From: Bacillus canaveralius
Lineage (GTDB): Bacteria > Bacillota > Bacilli > Bacillales > Cytobacillaceae
Assembly (NCBI RefSeq): GCF_002860125.1
Contig: NZ_PGVA01000004.1
Span: forward strand, 124,001 to 188,000
Direction: 5' to 3'
Length of the DNA stretch: 64,000 nucleotides
Positions within the stretch are counted from its first letter, which is position 1, and each line of letters starts with the position of its first letter. Made by a program: the position numbers and the translations under genes. Of this stretch, positions 9,577 to 17,340 are shown piece after piece. The notes under the pieces were generated by a model. The model saw only the letters and a program-made list of their open reading frames with translations. It was not told where the DNA came from and did no database searches.

Positions 9577-9702
9577 ATGAAGGCATTTATGCCACAATTA
9601 ATTTTTTACGAGCAACAGCGCTTGATTGTCCGCTTCCGACTTGAAATAAAGGACAAACTGGAATATCATCCTGTAAATGCGGAAGTGCAGTATTTTATGT
9701 GA
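9577..9702 (+). CDS. small protein of unknown function (41 aa)
   Basis: Open frame MKAFMPQLIFYEQQRL onward, 41 residues, with a near-perfect AAGGAGG site (9561-9567) nine bases before the ATG. Rich in charged and aromatic residues, with no signal peptide or membrane segment. It sits between the nrdJ terminator and yqhO. I do not recognise the family; the ribosome site is the main reason to call it. Confidence 0.5.
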   Translation: MKAFMPQLIFYEQQRLIVRFRLEIKDKLEYHPVNAEVQYFM

Positions 9703-9793
9703 GTTCTTAAAATAATCAACTTGTCTGCCGTACTATTTTCAGCTGCTGCTGCTTAAAGATGTAATAATGACGACATCGACAGGAGTGGCGGCT

Positions 9794-10678
9794 ATGTATA
9801 TAGACGGCGTTTTTTCCGGCGGTGGCATTAAAGGTTTTGCCTTGATCGGTGCTTACAAGGAAGTTGAAAAACGGGGCTTCCGGTTTGTCAGGGTTGCCGG
9901 CACAAGCGCCGGTTCGATTGTAGCCGCCCTAGTTACGGCAGGTTATACCAGTGACGAGATTTTTAAACGCTTGGATGAACTTGATTTATCTGCCTTCATG
10001 GATCCAAGAACGACGCTGCTCCCTTTTCCGATTGCCAAGTGGCTCCTCATCTACTGGAGGCTCGGCTTGTATAAGGGAAATGCACTTGAAAAATGGATTG
10101 CCGAACAACTAATGGTAAAGGGATTGCGGACTTTTTCCGACTTGCCCCCAAATACACTGAGAGTGATTGCCTCCGACCTATCTAATGGGCGGCTTCTTGT
10201 CTTGCCGGACGACTTGCCAAGATTCGGAATTGACCCTGGCTCATTCCCGATAGCTAAAGCGATCAGGATGAGCTGCAGTCTGCCATTCTTTTTTGAACCT
10301 GTTAAGCTGAAAACCGGTTCTGAAACCAATATTATTGTCGACGGCGGTGTTCTCAGCAATTTTCCAATGTGGCTGTTTGATAAGGAACACATCAAAAAAG
10401 TTCGCCCGGTTTTAGGGATAAAAATAAGCCACCATGTTCTGAACCGTCCGAAACACAAAATCAGTAATGCGCTTCAGTTGTATGAGGCCCTGTTTGAAAC
10501 GATGAAGGATGCACATGATGCACGCTACATTTCACGTAATTATGCCCGCAATATTATTTTTATTCCAACAAAGGGCTTTCTGGCTACCGAATTTCAATTG
10601 ACTGAGGAAAAAAAGCGGGCCCTGATGCAACTGGGCAAGGAATGCGCCGAAGACTTTTTCCAGTCATGGAGCTATTGA
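9794..10678 (+). CDS. yqhO: patatin-like phospholipase
   Basis: 294 residues from an ATG at 9794 with AGGAG eight bases upstream. Patatin fold: oxyanion-hole motif GVFSGGGIKG at residues 5-14, nucleophile elbow GTSAG with Ser38, and the catalytic Asp in VDGGVLSNFP near residue 183. Expected to hydrolyse acyl esters of lipids; the true substrate is unknown. B. subtilis YqhO occupies the same place. No signal peptide, so probably cytoplasmic or membrane-peripheral. Confidence 0.9.
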   Translation: MYIDGVFSGGGIKGFALIGAYKEVEKRGFRFVRVAGTSAGSIVAALVTAGYTSDEIFKRLDELDLSAFMDPRTTLLPFPIAKWLLIYWRLGLYKGNALEKWIAEQLMVKGLRTFSDLPPNTLRVIASDLSNGRLLVLPDDLPRFGIDPGSFPIAKAIRMSCSLPFFFEPVKLKTGSETNIIVDGGVLSNFPMWLFDKEHIKKVRPVLGIKISHHVLNRPKHKISNALQLYEALFETMKDAHDARYISRNYARNIIFIPTKGFLATEFQLTEEKKRALMQLGKECAEDFFQSWSY

Positions 10679-10737
10679 GATTTGTTTGGTTGTTTTTTAT
10701 GTAAACAAAAATAGATGCAAAAAGTGCCAACTAAAAA

Positions 10738-10775
10738 AAAGACCGGGCTCAAAAGGTGGCCCGATCTTTCTTTTT
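10738..10775 (+). terminator. terminator of yqhO
   Basis: AAAGACCGGGC (10738-10748) pairs with GCCCGATCTTT (10759-10769), followed by CTTTTT. The right arm overlaps the 3' end of the convergent yqhP coding sequence. Confidence 0.8.
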
Positions 10776-11129
10776 GCCTTTTTTTCCTTCGATCACGGTG
10801 AGGTGGGAAGGATGTTTTTTCGTTGCCTTATTTTTGCGTAAAGAAGCAAGTGACCGCACGTTTGCCCGCTGCTTGTTCTGACCGCCGTCTTTATGATGTA
10901 GTCGTTTTTTTGATTTTTTCGCTGCCTTAACAAATGCCCGCTGCTCTTGCTTCTCAGGGCTGGATTGGTAAAAGCGCCGGAAAAGAAAATAAACTGCTGC
11001 AACAATCAAAACAATGACAGCTATTCTTTGTAAAAAACCGGCCGGATTGCTTATCAAGCTGCCAATAATTCCGATAGCCGCTAAAATGGTGATACAGATA
11101 GCCATAATACTTGCAGTCCGATTTTTCAA
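10749..11129 (-). CDS. yqhP: small membrane protein, YqhP / SA1362 family
   Basis: 126 residues from a TTG at 11129, eight bases after GGAGG (11138-11142); a GTG at 11138 overlaps that site and was not used. Two hydrophobic segments (roughly residues 8-27 and 32-50) are followed by a very basic, lysine-rich C-terminal half. Function unknown. It lies between convergent yqhO and the co-directional yqhQ upstream, the B. subtilis order. Confidence 0.82.
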   Translation of the reverse strand: MKNRTASIMAICITILAAIGIIGSLISNPAGFLQRIAVIVLIVAAVYFLFRRFYQSSPEKQEQRAFVKAAKKSKKRLHHKDGGQNKQRANVRSLASLRKNKATKKHPSHLTVIEGKKGKKKDRATF

Positions 11130-11195
11130 GAATGCCACCTCCCTAAGAGCATGATGAGCATATTTTCCCTCTTTTAAACTTCTTTGCTCCGCCTT

Positions 11196-12140
11196 TTACA
11201 CAATTTCTTCCGTTTTCAAATTGTCTTCCTTTTCTTTTTCCTTTTTAAGAAGTTCTTTAAACGAAAGAATCGCCACTTCTACTTGATCATTTTTTGGTTC
11301 CTTTGTTGTAAGGAGTTGGAGCCATAAGCCGGGCAGTCCTAAATATTTTAATACAGGTATATCGCGAAGCTTATTGGTCAGCTGGAGGACTTCGAAAGAA
11401 ATTCCAAGCACGACCGGGATCAGAGCCAAGCGATTTAACACCCTCGCCCATAAAGGCTCGGTGGGAACAAGCAAATATACAAACATACCGACGATTACAG
11501 TGAATAAGATAAAGCTGCTGCCGCATCGGTAGTGGAGACGGGAATGAGCCTGCACATTTTCAACGGTCAGCTCTTTGCCGGTTTCAAATGTATTGATGAC
11601 TTTATGCTCTGCACCATGGTATTGAAACACTCTTTTAATAACGGGGGTCAGCGATACAAAGTAAATATACCCGAGAAGGAGGATAAGCTTAAAGAAGGTT
11701 TCAACCAATATTTGAGAGAGATCGCTTGAAAAAACAGGTTTTGTCAATGCTGCCAAAAAAACCGGAATAAGTGTAAACACAAATTTTCCGAACAGGAAGG
11801 TCAATACTCCTACCGCAGCAACCCCGAGTACCATTGCCAGCTTGGAGACTTCCTCTTCTTTTATTTGGTGGTCTTCATCCGGGTCGACATCGTATCGTTC
11901 TGTCGAAAAGTTCAAATGCTTGGAACCATTGGCACTCGCCTCAATGATGGCTACAATTCCCCGCAAGAAAGGGATCTTTTTCAAAATTTGGGCGACCGGG
12001 TTTGTTTTTCGTGGTAGTTCAAAATACTCGATTGCCCCATTCTTTCTGCGAACAGCTGTCACATAATGATGTTTGCCGCCGAACATGACGCCTTCGACAA
12101 CTGCCTGCCCGCCGTAAACGGGCTTTTGACTTTTAGCCAT
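11196..12140 (-). CDS. yqhQ: DUF1385 integral membrane protein YqhQ
   Basis: 314 residues. Begins MAKSQKPVYGGQAVVEGVMF, the hallmark of DUF1385 proteins, with the conserved YHGAEHKV motif near residue 178 and HSRLHYRCG near 203. Several membrane segments lie between about residues 100 and 260, and the C-terminus is charged. Function not established; the conserved His/Cys motifs suggest metal binding, which is inference. Probably cotranscribed with yqhP downstream. Confidence 0.9.
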   Translation of the reverse strand: MAKSQKPVYGGQAVVEGVMFGGKHHYVTAVRRKNGAIEYFELPRKTNPVAQILKKIPFLRGIVAIIEASANGSKHLNFSTERYDVDPDEDHQIKEEEVSKLAMVLGVAAVGVLTFLFGKFVFTLIPVFLAALTKPVFSSDLSQILVETFFKLILLLGYIYFVSLTPVIKRVFQYHGAEHKVINTFETGKELTVENVQAHSRLHYRCGSSFILFTVIVGMFVYLLVPTEPLWARVLNRLALIPVVLGISFEVLQLTNKLRDIPVLKYLGLPGLWLQLLTTKEPKNDQVEVAILSFKELLKKEKEKEDNLKTEEIV

Positions 12141-12340
12141 AATTACACCAACCTATATAGTGAACTTGCACAAAACAGCACAGGAATTACAAAAGCTGCA
12201 TGTACCTTAACTCCATTTTACTAGAAAATCGTGAAAACCTCTATACTCGAAGACTGTTGAAGTCTTGAATTAATAATTTATTTTATTATGATGCAAGGAA
12301 TAAATGCCCGTGGACATAATAAAAATGGAGGTGGAAAAAA

Positions 12341-12856
12341 ATGTCCGAACAGCAGGGGCCATTGGAACAGAACCAGCAGGAAAAAACAATGTCGTTTATA
12401 GCGATGGTTATTTTGACCGGATTTTTTGGCGGCATTTTATGGAGTGGTTTGGCATATATTGCTTATTTATTCAATTTCACGAACATTCGTCCCAATATTA
12501 TTCTTGAGCCGTGGGCACTTGGTGACTGGAAGGGGCAATGGCTTGGGACGATTATTTCGATCATTATGATCGGTATTATTTCGATTGCTGCTGCATTATT
12601 ATATTATGCGGTGCTTCGAAGATTTCGCAGCATGTGGGTTGGAATTGGGTATGGAATTGTGTTATTTGGTCTCGTTTTTTTTATCCTGAATCCAATATTC
12701 CCGGGAATACGTCCATTTGCTGAACTGAACAGAAATACAATCATTACATCCATCTGTTTTTATGTTTTATACGGTGTATTTGTCGGCTATTCTATTTCTT
12801 ATGAAGAAAATGAACTTAGAATTCGAAAAAAGCAAGAGGCTGATGTTGTAGCCTAA
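12341..12856 (+). CDS. yqhR: YqhR family membrane protein
   Basis: 171 residues with four predicted membrane segments (about 17-39, 66-90, 97-115 and 128-148). ATG with GGAGGTGG upstream. Divergent from yqhQ across a 200-bp AT-rich gap. B. subtilis has yqhR at the same place; function unknown. Confidence 0.85.
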   Translation: MSEQQGPLEQNQQEKTMSFIAMVILTGFFGGILWSGLAYIAYLFNFTNIRPNIILEPWALGDWKGQWLGTIISIIMIGIISIAAALLYYAVLRRFRSMWVGIGYGIVLFGLVFFILNPIFPGIRPFAELNRNTIITSICFYVLYGVFVGYSISYEENELRIRKKQEADVVA

Positions 12857-12971
12857 CAAAATGAATATTTTCCGTGCCCGGAATAAACTGAATGCAGAGA
12901 CACTTTGTGGTAGAATGTTCATATTGGACATTCTTTTTTAACATTGAACAATGCAAAGGAGAGAGGATAAA

Positions 12972-14033
12972 ATGGATAGGCTAGAAAAGCTTCGCGCTCA
13001 TTTTGACAAACTCGGAATAGACGGATTGCTGATTACAAGTAACTACAACCGTCGCTATATGTCGCAATTTACGGGATCTGCTGGCGTAGTCCTAATCAGC
13101 GCTGAAAAGGCTCTGTTTATTACAGATTTTCGTTATGTTGAACAAGCCGAAAAACAATGTAAGGGGTTTGAAATTGTCCAGCATAAAGGTCTAATTCCTG
13201 ATGAAGTTGCCAACCAGGCTGAAAAAATCGGCATTAAAAGGCTTGGATTTGAACAGGATCATTTAACTTTCTCTGGATATACAGCATATGAAAAAGCTGT
13301 GAAGGCCGAGCTTGTTCCGATATCCGGAGCGATCGAAAAGTTACGCTTGATTAAGACTGACGCAGAGATTAAGATATTAAAAGAAGCAGGGGCAATCGCT
13401 GATGCCGCTTTTAAACATATTTTAGAATTCATTCGTCCGGGGATCACAGAGTTGGACGTTTCGAATGAACTTGAGTTCTTTATGAGAAAGGCCGGCGCAA
13501 CGTCATCTTCTTTTGATATCATCGTTGCATCGGGTTCACGGTCAGCACTCCCGCACGGGGTCGCCAGTGAGAAAGTGATTGAAACCGGTGACTTTGTTAC
13601 ACTGGATTTTGGAGCGTACTACAAAGGATATGTTTCAGACATTACAAGAACCGTTTCCGTAGGTGTACCTGATGAGAAGCTGAAGGAAATCTACAATATT
13701 GTCCTTGAAGCCCAATTGCGGGGGATGGCAGGAATCAAGCCGGGAATGACGGGAAAACAGGCCGATGCGTTAACTCGGAATTTCATCAGTGAAAAAGGCT
13801 ATGGTGACTATTTTGGCCATTCTACAGGTCATGGAATCGGGCTTGAGGTCCACGAAGGTCCGGCGCTGTCCATTAAGTCAGAGATCGTTCTCGAACCGGG
13901 AATGGTTGTCACAGTTGAGCCGGGAATATACATACCGGGCCTTGGCGGAGTCCGCATTGAAGATGATACGGTCATTACAAACGATCATAATAAAACGCTG
14001 ACCCACTCTACGAAAGAACTAATCATTCTTTAA
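12972..14033 (+). CDS. yqhT: Xaa-Pro aminopeptidase/dipeptidase, M24B family
   Basis: 353 residues, as in B. subtilis YqhT. Creatinase-like N-terminal domain (1-130), then the pita-bread peptidase fold with the dinuclear-metal ligands in LDFGAYYKGYVSDITRT (two Asp), GHSTGHGIGLEVHEGP (His), VEPGIY and GGVRIEDD (two Glu). Cleaves N-terminal residues before proline. AAAGGAGAGAGG lies before the ATG at 12972. It lies 20 bp before efp, so probably cotranscribed. In B. subtilis aroQ (yqhS) precedes it; here it is absent. Confidence 0.93.
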   Translation: MDRLEKLRAHFDKLGIDGLLITSNYNRRYMSQFTGSAGVVLISAEKALFITDFRYVEQAEKQCKGFEIVQHKGLIPDEVANQAEKIGIKRLGFEQDHLTFSGYTAYEKAVKAELVPISGAIEKLRLIKTDAEIKILKEAGAIADAAFKHILEFIRPGITELDVSNELEFFMRKAGATSSSFDIIVASGSRSALPHGVASEKVIETGDFVTLDFGAYYKGYVSDITRTVSVGVPDEKLKEIYNIVLEAQLRGMAGIKPGMTGKQADALTRNFISEKGYGDYFGHSTGHGIGLEVHEGPALSIKSEIVLEPGMVVTVEPGIYIPGLGGVRIEDDTVITNDHNKTLTHSTKELIIL

Positions 14034-14053
14034 TTGAAATAGGAGGACATTAG

Positions 14054-14611
14054 ATGATTTCTGTTAACGATTTTCGGACAGGATTAACCATTGAAGTCGA
14101 TGGCGCAATCTGGCGCGTATTGGACTTTCAACACGTTAAGCCTGGTAAAGGAGCGGCGTTTGTCCGTTCAAAACTGCGCAATCTGCGAACTGGAGCCATT
14201 CAGGAGAAAACCTTTCGGGCCGGTGAAAAAGTAGCTAAAGCACAAATTGATAACCGCAAAATGCAATATTTATATGCGAATGGTGACGAGCATGTATTCA
14301 TGGATAATGAATCGTACGATCAAATAGAGCTTCCCGCTAATTCAATCGAATACGAGCTAAAGTTTTTAAGAGAAAATATGGAAGTATTCATTATGATGTA
14401 CCAGGGCGAGACGTTGGGAATCGAGCTTCCAAACACCGTTGTTCTCGAAGTGGCTGAAACTGAGCCGGGAATCAAAGGAGATACGGCATCAGGTGGAACT
14501 AAGCCTGCTATTCTCGAAACAGGCTTGAGCGTTCAGGTTCCATTTTTTATTAACCAGGGTGACAAGTTAATTATTAATACAACTGACAGCTCATATGTTT
14601 CCCGCGCCTAA
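14054..14611 (+). CDS. efp: translation elongation factor P
   Basis: 185 residues, normal size. EF-P relieves ribosome stalling at polyproline stretches. The tip loop contains PGKGAAF, with the modifiable Lys at about position 32; the three beta-barrel domains are intact and the C-terminus ends [14 protein letters not shown] lies before the ATG. Ends in a clear terminator. Confidence 0.97.
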   Translation: MISVNDFRTGLTIEVDGAIWRVLDFQHVKPGKGAAFVRSKLRNLRTGAIQEKTFRAGEKVAKAQIDNRKMQYLYANGDEHVFMDNESYDQIELPANSIEYELKFLRENMEVFIMMYQGETLGIELPNTVVLEVAETEPGIKGDTASGGTKPAILETGLSVQVPFFINQGDKLIINTTDSSYVSRA

Positions 14612-14623
14612 TTATTGAATAGG

Positions 14624-14652
14624 ATAACCCCGTTTTCACGGGGTTATTTTTT
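14624..14652 (+). terminator. terminator of efp
   Basis: ATAACCCCG (14624-14632) pairs with CGGGGTTAT (14639-14647), followed by TTTTT. Confidence 0.9.
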
Positions 14653-14885
14653 AAATTATGAGCTTGTTGAAACCGGGTTTGGGAATCCGATTTTCCAGTT
14701 TTAATGCCTGGCTCTCAATCGCCATCATTTTCCCGATATATGTCCCGGCCTCTCGCACCTACTGAAATATCGGTGTTGTTTCGGCTATTGTAATCATGAT
14801 CTGATTCTCGACGGTTATCGATGGCTCCCTGGAGATAAACTGATTTTCGTTGGTGCTTTTGAAATTGCCTGTGATCTTGATTCAT
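14651..14885 (-). pseudogene. decayed small gene, unknown family
   Basis: On the minus strand an ATG (14885) preceded by AAAGGAGG begins a frame that soon looks unprotein-like. Shifted by one base the sequence reads as a plausible protein (IKITGNFKSTNENQF, then ITVENQIMITIAE), is broken by a TAG at 14759-14761, and continues VREAGTYIGKMMAIESQA to a TAA at 14651. A start with a good ribosome site, one frameshift and one nonsense codon suggest a roughly 77-residue gene that has decayed. I do not recognise the family. Confidence 0.45.
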
Positions 14886-14974
14886 GCTGATCTTTGCCTC
14901 CTTTCATCTCTTAGTTTTGTCTTTCGGCTGAAAAATATTAAGAAGATTAGAGGACAAGGCCAGCATTTCCCTGT

Positions 14975-15006
14975 TGAGTGATCGGGTATTTTCGGGTATT
15001 ATAATA
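14975..15006 (+). promoter_or_regulatory. promoter of the 6S-like RNA
   Basis: TTGAGT (14975-14980), 17 bp, TATTAT (14998-15003), merging into TATAAT (15001-15006). A start at about 15010-15014 falls just before the RNA's closing stem. Confidence 0.6.
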
Positions 15007-15013
15007 ATATAAA

Positions 15014-15190
15014 CGCTGCGTTGTGCGCCATATATGAAGTTTCAACCTTTAGTTAGTTTAAGGGAGTCTTACAATAAGGACTGAACGACAAGCCTTCATT
15101 ATGCAGAGGACGTTGGGAAAGACTTTGCGGACACCCACCTGTTGGAGCAGGTTATGAAACTCCATATTGAAGGCGGCAACTGCGGCTGTT
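15014..15190 (+). ncRNA. ssrS: 6S RNA (RNA polymerase regulator)
   Basis: About 175 nt folding into one long rod. The closing stem pairs 15016-15044 with 15156-15186: GCTGC/GCGGC, GTTG/CAAC, CGCC/GGCG, ATAT/ATAT and GTTTC/GAAAC with small bulges. Then comes a large central bubble, whose 3' side (15131-15153) holds a small ACCTG/CAGGT hairpin, and an apical stem (AGTCTT/AAGACT). This is the architecture of 6S RNA, which mimics an open promoter, binds housekeeping RNA polymerase holoenzyme and serves as template for short pRNAs. A promoter lies upstream and a terminator downstream. The assignment is by structure and recalled sequence style, not a search. Confidence 0.82.
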
Positions 15191-15202
15191 ACATATTTTT
15201 TT

Positions 15203-15233
15203 AAAAACCGGTTCATATCTGAACTGGTTTTTT
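15203..15233. terminator. bidirectional terminator, 6S RNA and SIMPL gene
   Basis: AAAAACCGGTTCA pairs with TGAACTGGTTTTT. T-runs follow on both strands, so it can end the RNA from the left and the minus-strand gene from the right. Confidence 0.85.
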
Positions 15234-15282
15234 GTTGTTTTTACTGACTGTTCTCCAGATAAACATTTCCCAAAAATCCATA

Positions 15283-15948
15283 CTAAGCATAATACACATA
15301 CTCAGCTTTCACGGCTGCCTTAATAGTGAGCATCCCTTGCTCAATTGGAGTTGCTGCCTCTGTGGAACTGCTTAACACCGCACTGTGAAAAATGATCGGC
15401 TCCCGGGTTTGTGGGTTCTCGATGATCAAAGAAGGAGTTTTAATGAGCTGGACGCCAATCGTTTGCGCGATAACTGCTGCTTTGTTTAAACTGTCTTGCA
15501 CCGCAATGGCCAAGGCGCGGGCGTACAATGTACCCTCGTTGGAAATCGTAAATTCGATGCTTCTCACGATATTAGCTCCATTCGCAAAAGCTGTGTCGAC
15601 AACTTTTCCAGCCTGACTAATAGCATCAATCGTTATTTTCAATAAATAAGTAACCCTGTAGGCGCGGAATACTTGTTTTCCATCGACATAATCGTATTGA
15701 GGTTCAGCACTGTATTCAAAGGTTTGGATTTTTTCTCGTGGTAGGCCCAATCGAAGCAAAGCCTGGATGACATTGGTTATGATATTGGAATTGAGCTGCT
15801 GAACCTCAAGCAGTTCCTTGCCTTCTGTGATCGCACCTAATACTACTTCAGCTCGGTCAGGCGGGGCGGAGACAGTTCCTTCCCCATTAACCGTTAATAC
15901 ATTTCGAGCCTGATGGCGATAAGGGGAATTGCGTTGAATAAACTCCAT
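15283..15948 (-). CDS. SIMPL domain (DUF541) protein
   Basis: 221 residues from an ATG at 15948, eight bases after GAGG; a GTG nine bases earlier overlaps that site. The whole protein is a SIMPL/DUF541 domain, with NVLTVNGEGTVSAPPDRAEV near the start and a LLKITIDA-like stretch in the middle. Family members form oligomeric barrels and have been linked to stress or kinase-associated roles, but none is established here. No signal peptide is seen, unlike many secreted SIMPL proteins. Confidence 0.85.
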   Translation of the reverse strand: MEFIQRNSPYRHQARNVLTVNGEGTVSAPPDRAEVVLGAITEGKELLEVQQLNSNIITNVIQALLRLGLPREKIQTFEYSAEPQYDYVDGKQVFRAYRVTYLLKITIDAISQAGKVVDTAFANGANIVRSIEFTISNEGTLYARALAIAVQDSLNKAAVIAQTIGVQLIKTPSLIIENPQTREPIIFHSAVLSSSTEAATPIEQGMLTIKAAVKAEYVYYA

Positions 15949-16067
15949 TTTGTTCACCTCTTATTTTCAAAAAAACACATATTTATATGTACGGTTTAGT
16001 TTCTCTTTTCATGCATAAGTGTTCAGGGGTGGTTAGGAGATTCGAAAAACTTTTTTTAAAAAAGTAG

Positions 16068-16126
16068 TTGAAATCGTTTTCATCGTATTGTATGATCTTA
16101 ATCAAGAGTAATCCAAAACGTTTCGG
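16068..16126 (+). promoter_or_regulatory. promoter of the LacI-type regulator, with cre site and operator
   Basis: TTGAAA (16068-16073), 17 bp, TATGAT (16091-16096). The 15 bases at 16068-16082 match the CcpA cre consensus WTGNAANCGNWNNCW at every fixed position and overlap the -35. Just downstream, 16113-16126 reads CCAAAACGTTTCGG, one base from the perfect palindrome found twice upstream of the glycosidase gene, implying autoregulation. Confidence 0.82.
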
Positions 16127-16145
16127 ATTCGGGAGGAAAGTATAA

Positions 16146-17171
16146 ATGACTACGATTAAGGACATCGCAAAAGTCGCCGGAGTTTCTATTACAACCGTTT
16201 CCCGAGCTCTTAATGGTTATTCGGATGTGAATGAAAAGACAAGAAAAAAGATTATGCAGGTTGCCAAAGACTTGAATTATAGCCCGAACACTTTAGCAAG
16301 AAGCCTGGTCATGAATAAGTCAAAGACGATTGGATTAATAGTTTCAGGCATGACAGAAGCGAACAAGAAAGACAATTTTACATTCGAGGTTCTTTCCGGG
16401 GCCAATGATTGTATTTCGGAAAGAGATTATGACCTGGTTTTATTTAGTACCACTACCGCCAAGCAAAGAGAAAAAACCTATTCACAATTGTGCAGAGAAC
16501 GAAGAGTAGATGGAGCTATTGTGCAAGGAATGAAAATCGATGATCCATATTTAAAGGAAGTCATTGAAAGTGATATTCCGTGTGTGCTTATTGATATCCC
16601 TATTGAATCTGATACGGTAGGCTATGTTACAACCGACAATGTTTTGGGCGCTCGAAAAGCAGTTCGGCATTTAATCGAGTTGGGCCATAAAAATATTGCC
16701 ATGATCAACGGCCACAATCAGGCCTATGTAAGTATAAAAAGGCTTGAAGGATATGAGAAGTCATTGCAGGAAGAAGGGTTTCCTGTAAATCAAAGCTGGA
16801 TTCTTGATGGCAGCTTTTCTGAAGAAAAAGCGTATGAACAGACGTTGGTCCTGTTGAGAAATCATCCTGAAGTTACAGCATTATTTTGTGCCAGTGACTT
16901 AATGGCTCTTGGAGCAATCAAAGCAGCAAAAGCTTTGGGTATGGATGTTCCACGTAATTTGTCAGTAATCGGGTTTGATGATATATTGCTATCTTCATAT
17001 TCTACGCCCCAGCTATCAACAGTAGGGCAAAATATTTTTCAGCTTGGCTACCAGGCGGCAAATTTGCTGATTGATATGCTCGAAGTCAAAACAAAGTCGC
17101 ATGTTTGTATTTTGGATACTGAACTGATTGCCAGAGAATCAACATGCAAGGCTCAAAATGACCAAGATTAA
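16146..17171 (+). CDS. LacI-family transcriptional regulator
   Basis: 341 residues. N-terminal LacI helix-turn-helix (TTIKDIAKVAGVSITTVSRA, residues 2-21) with the hinge helix NTLARSLVMNKS near 50, then a periplasmic-binding-protein-like effector domain to the C-terminus. GGGAGGAAAG lies before the ATG. It heads a carbohydrate cluster whose intergenic regions contain three copies of a CCGAAACGTTTCGG-like operator, one in its own promoter. Most likely a repressor released by a sugar derived from the transported substrate (inference). Confidence 0.93.
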   Translation: MTTIKDIAKVAGVSITTVSRALNGYSDVNEKTRKKIMQVAKDLNYSPNTLARSLVMNKSKTIGLIVSGMTEANKKDNFTFEVLSGANDCISERDYDLVLFSTTTAKQREKTYSQLCRERRVDGAIVQGMKIDDPYLKEVIESDIPCVLIDIPIESDTVGYVTTDNVLGARKAVRHLIELGHKNIAMINGHNQAYVSIKRLEGYEKSLQEEGFPVNQSWILDGSFSEEKAYEQTLVLLRNHPEVTALFCASDLMALGAIKAAKALGMDVPRNLSVIGFDDILLSSYSTPQLSTVGQNIFQLGYQAANLLIDMLEVKTKSHVCILDTELIARESTCKAQNDQD

Positions 17172-17271
17172 TTCAACCGTCAATATGCGAAACAGGCATT
17201 CTTAATTCGGTGCTTCGTGCAATTACGGAGAGATGTCAAAGTACACCTGCAAAATTGATTGCCGGTAAAAT

Positions 17272-17316
17272 CCGAAACGTTTCGGGGAATTATCCTAAAA
17301 AACCGAAACGTTTCGG
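17272..17316 (+). promoter_or_regulatory. twin operators upstream of the sugar operon
   Basis: Two identical perfect palindromes CCGAAACGTTTCGG at 17272-17285 and 17303-17316, spaced 31 bp start to start (three helical turns), 25 bp before the glycosidase start. Very likely binding sites of the adjacent LacI-family regulator. I could not find a convincing -35/-10 pair here, so the promoter position is open. Confidence 0.88.
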
Positions 17317-17340
17317 AAAACAGTATTAAGGAGGAGCACC

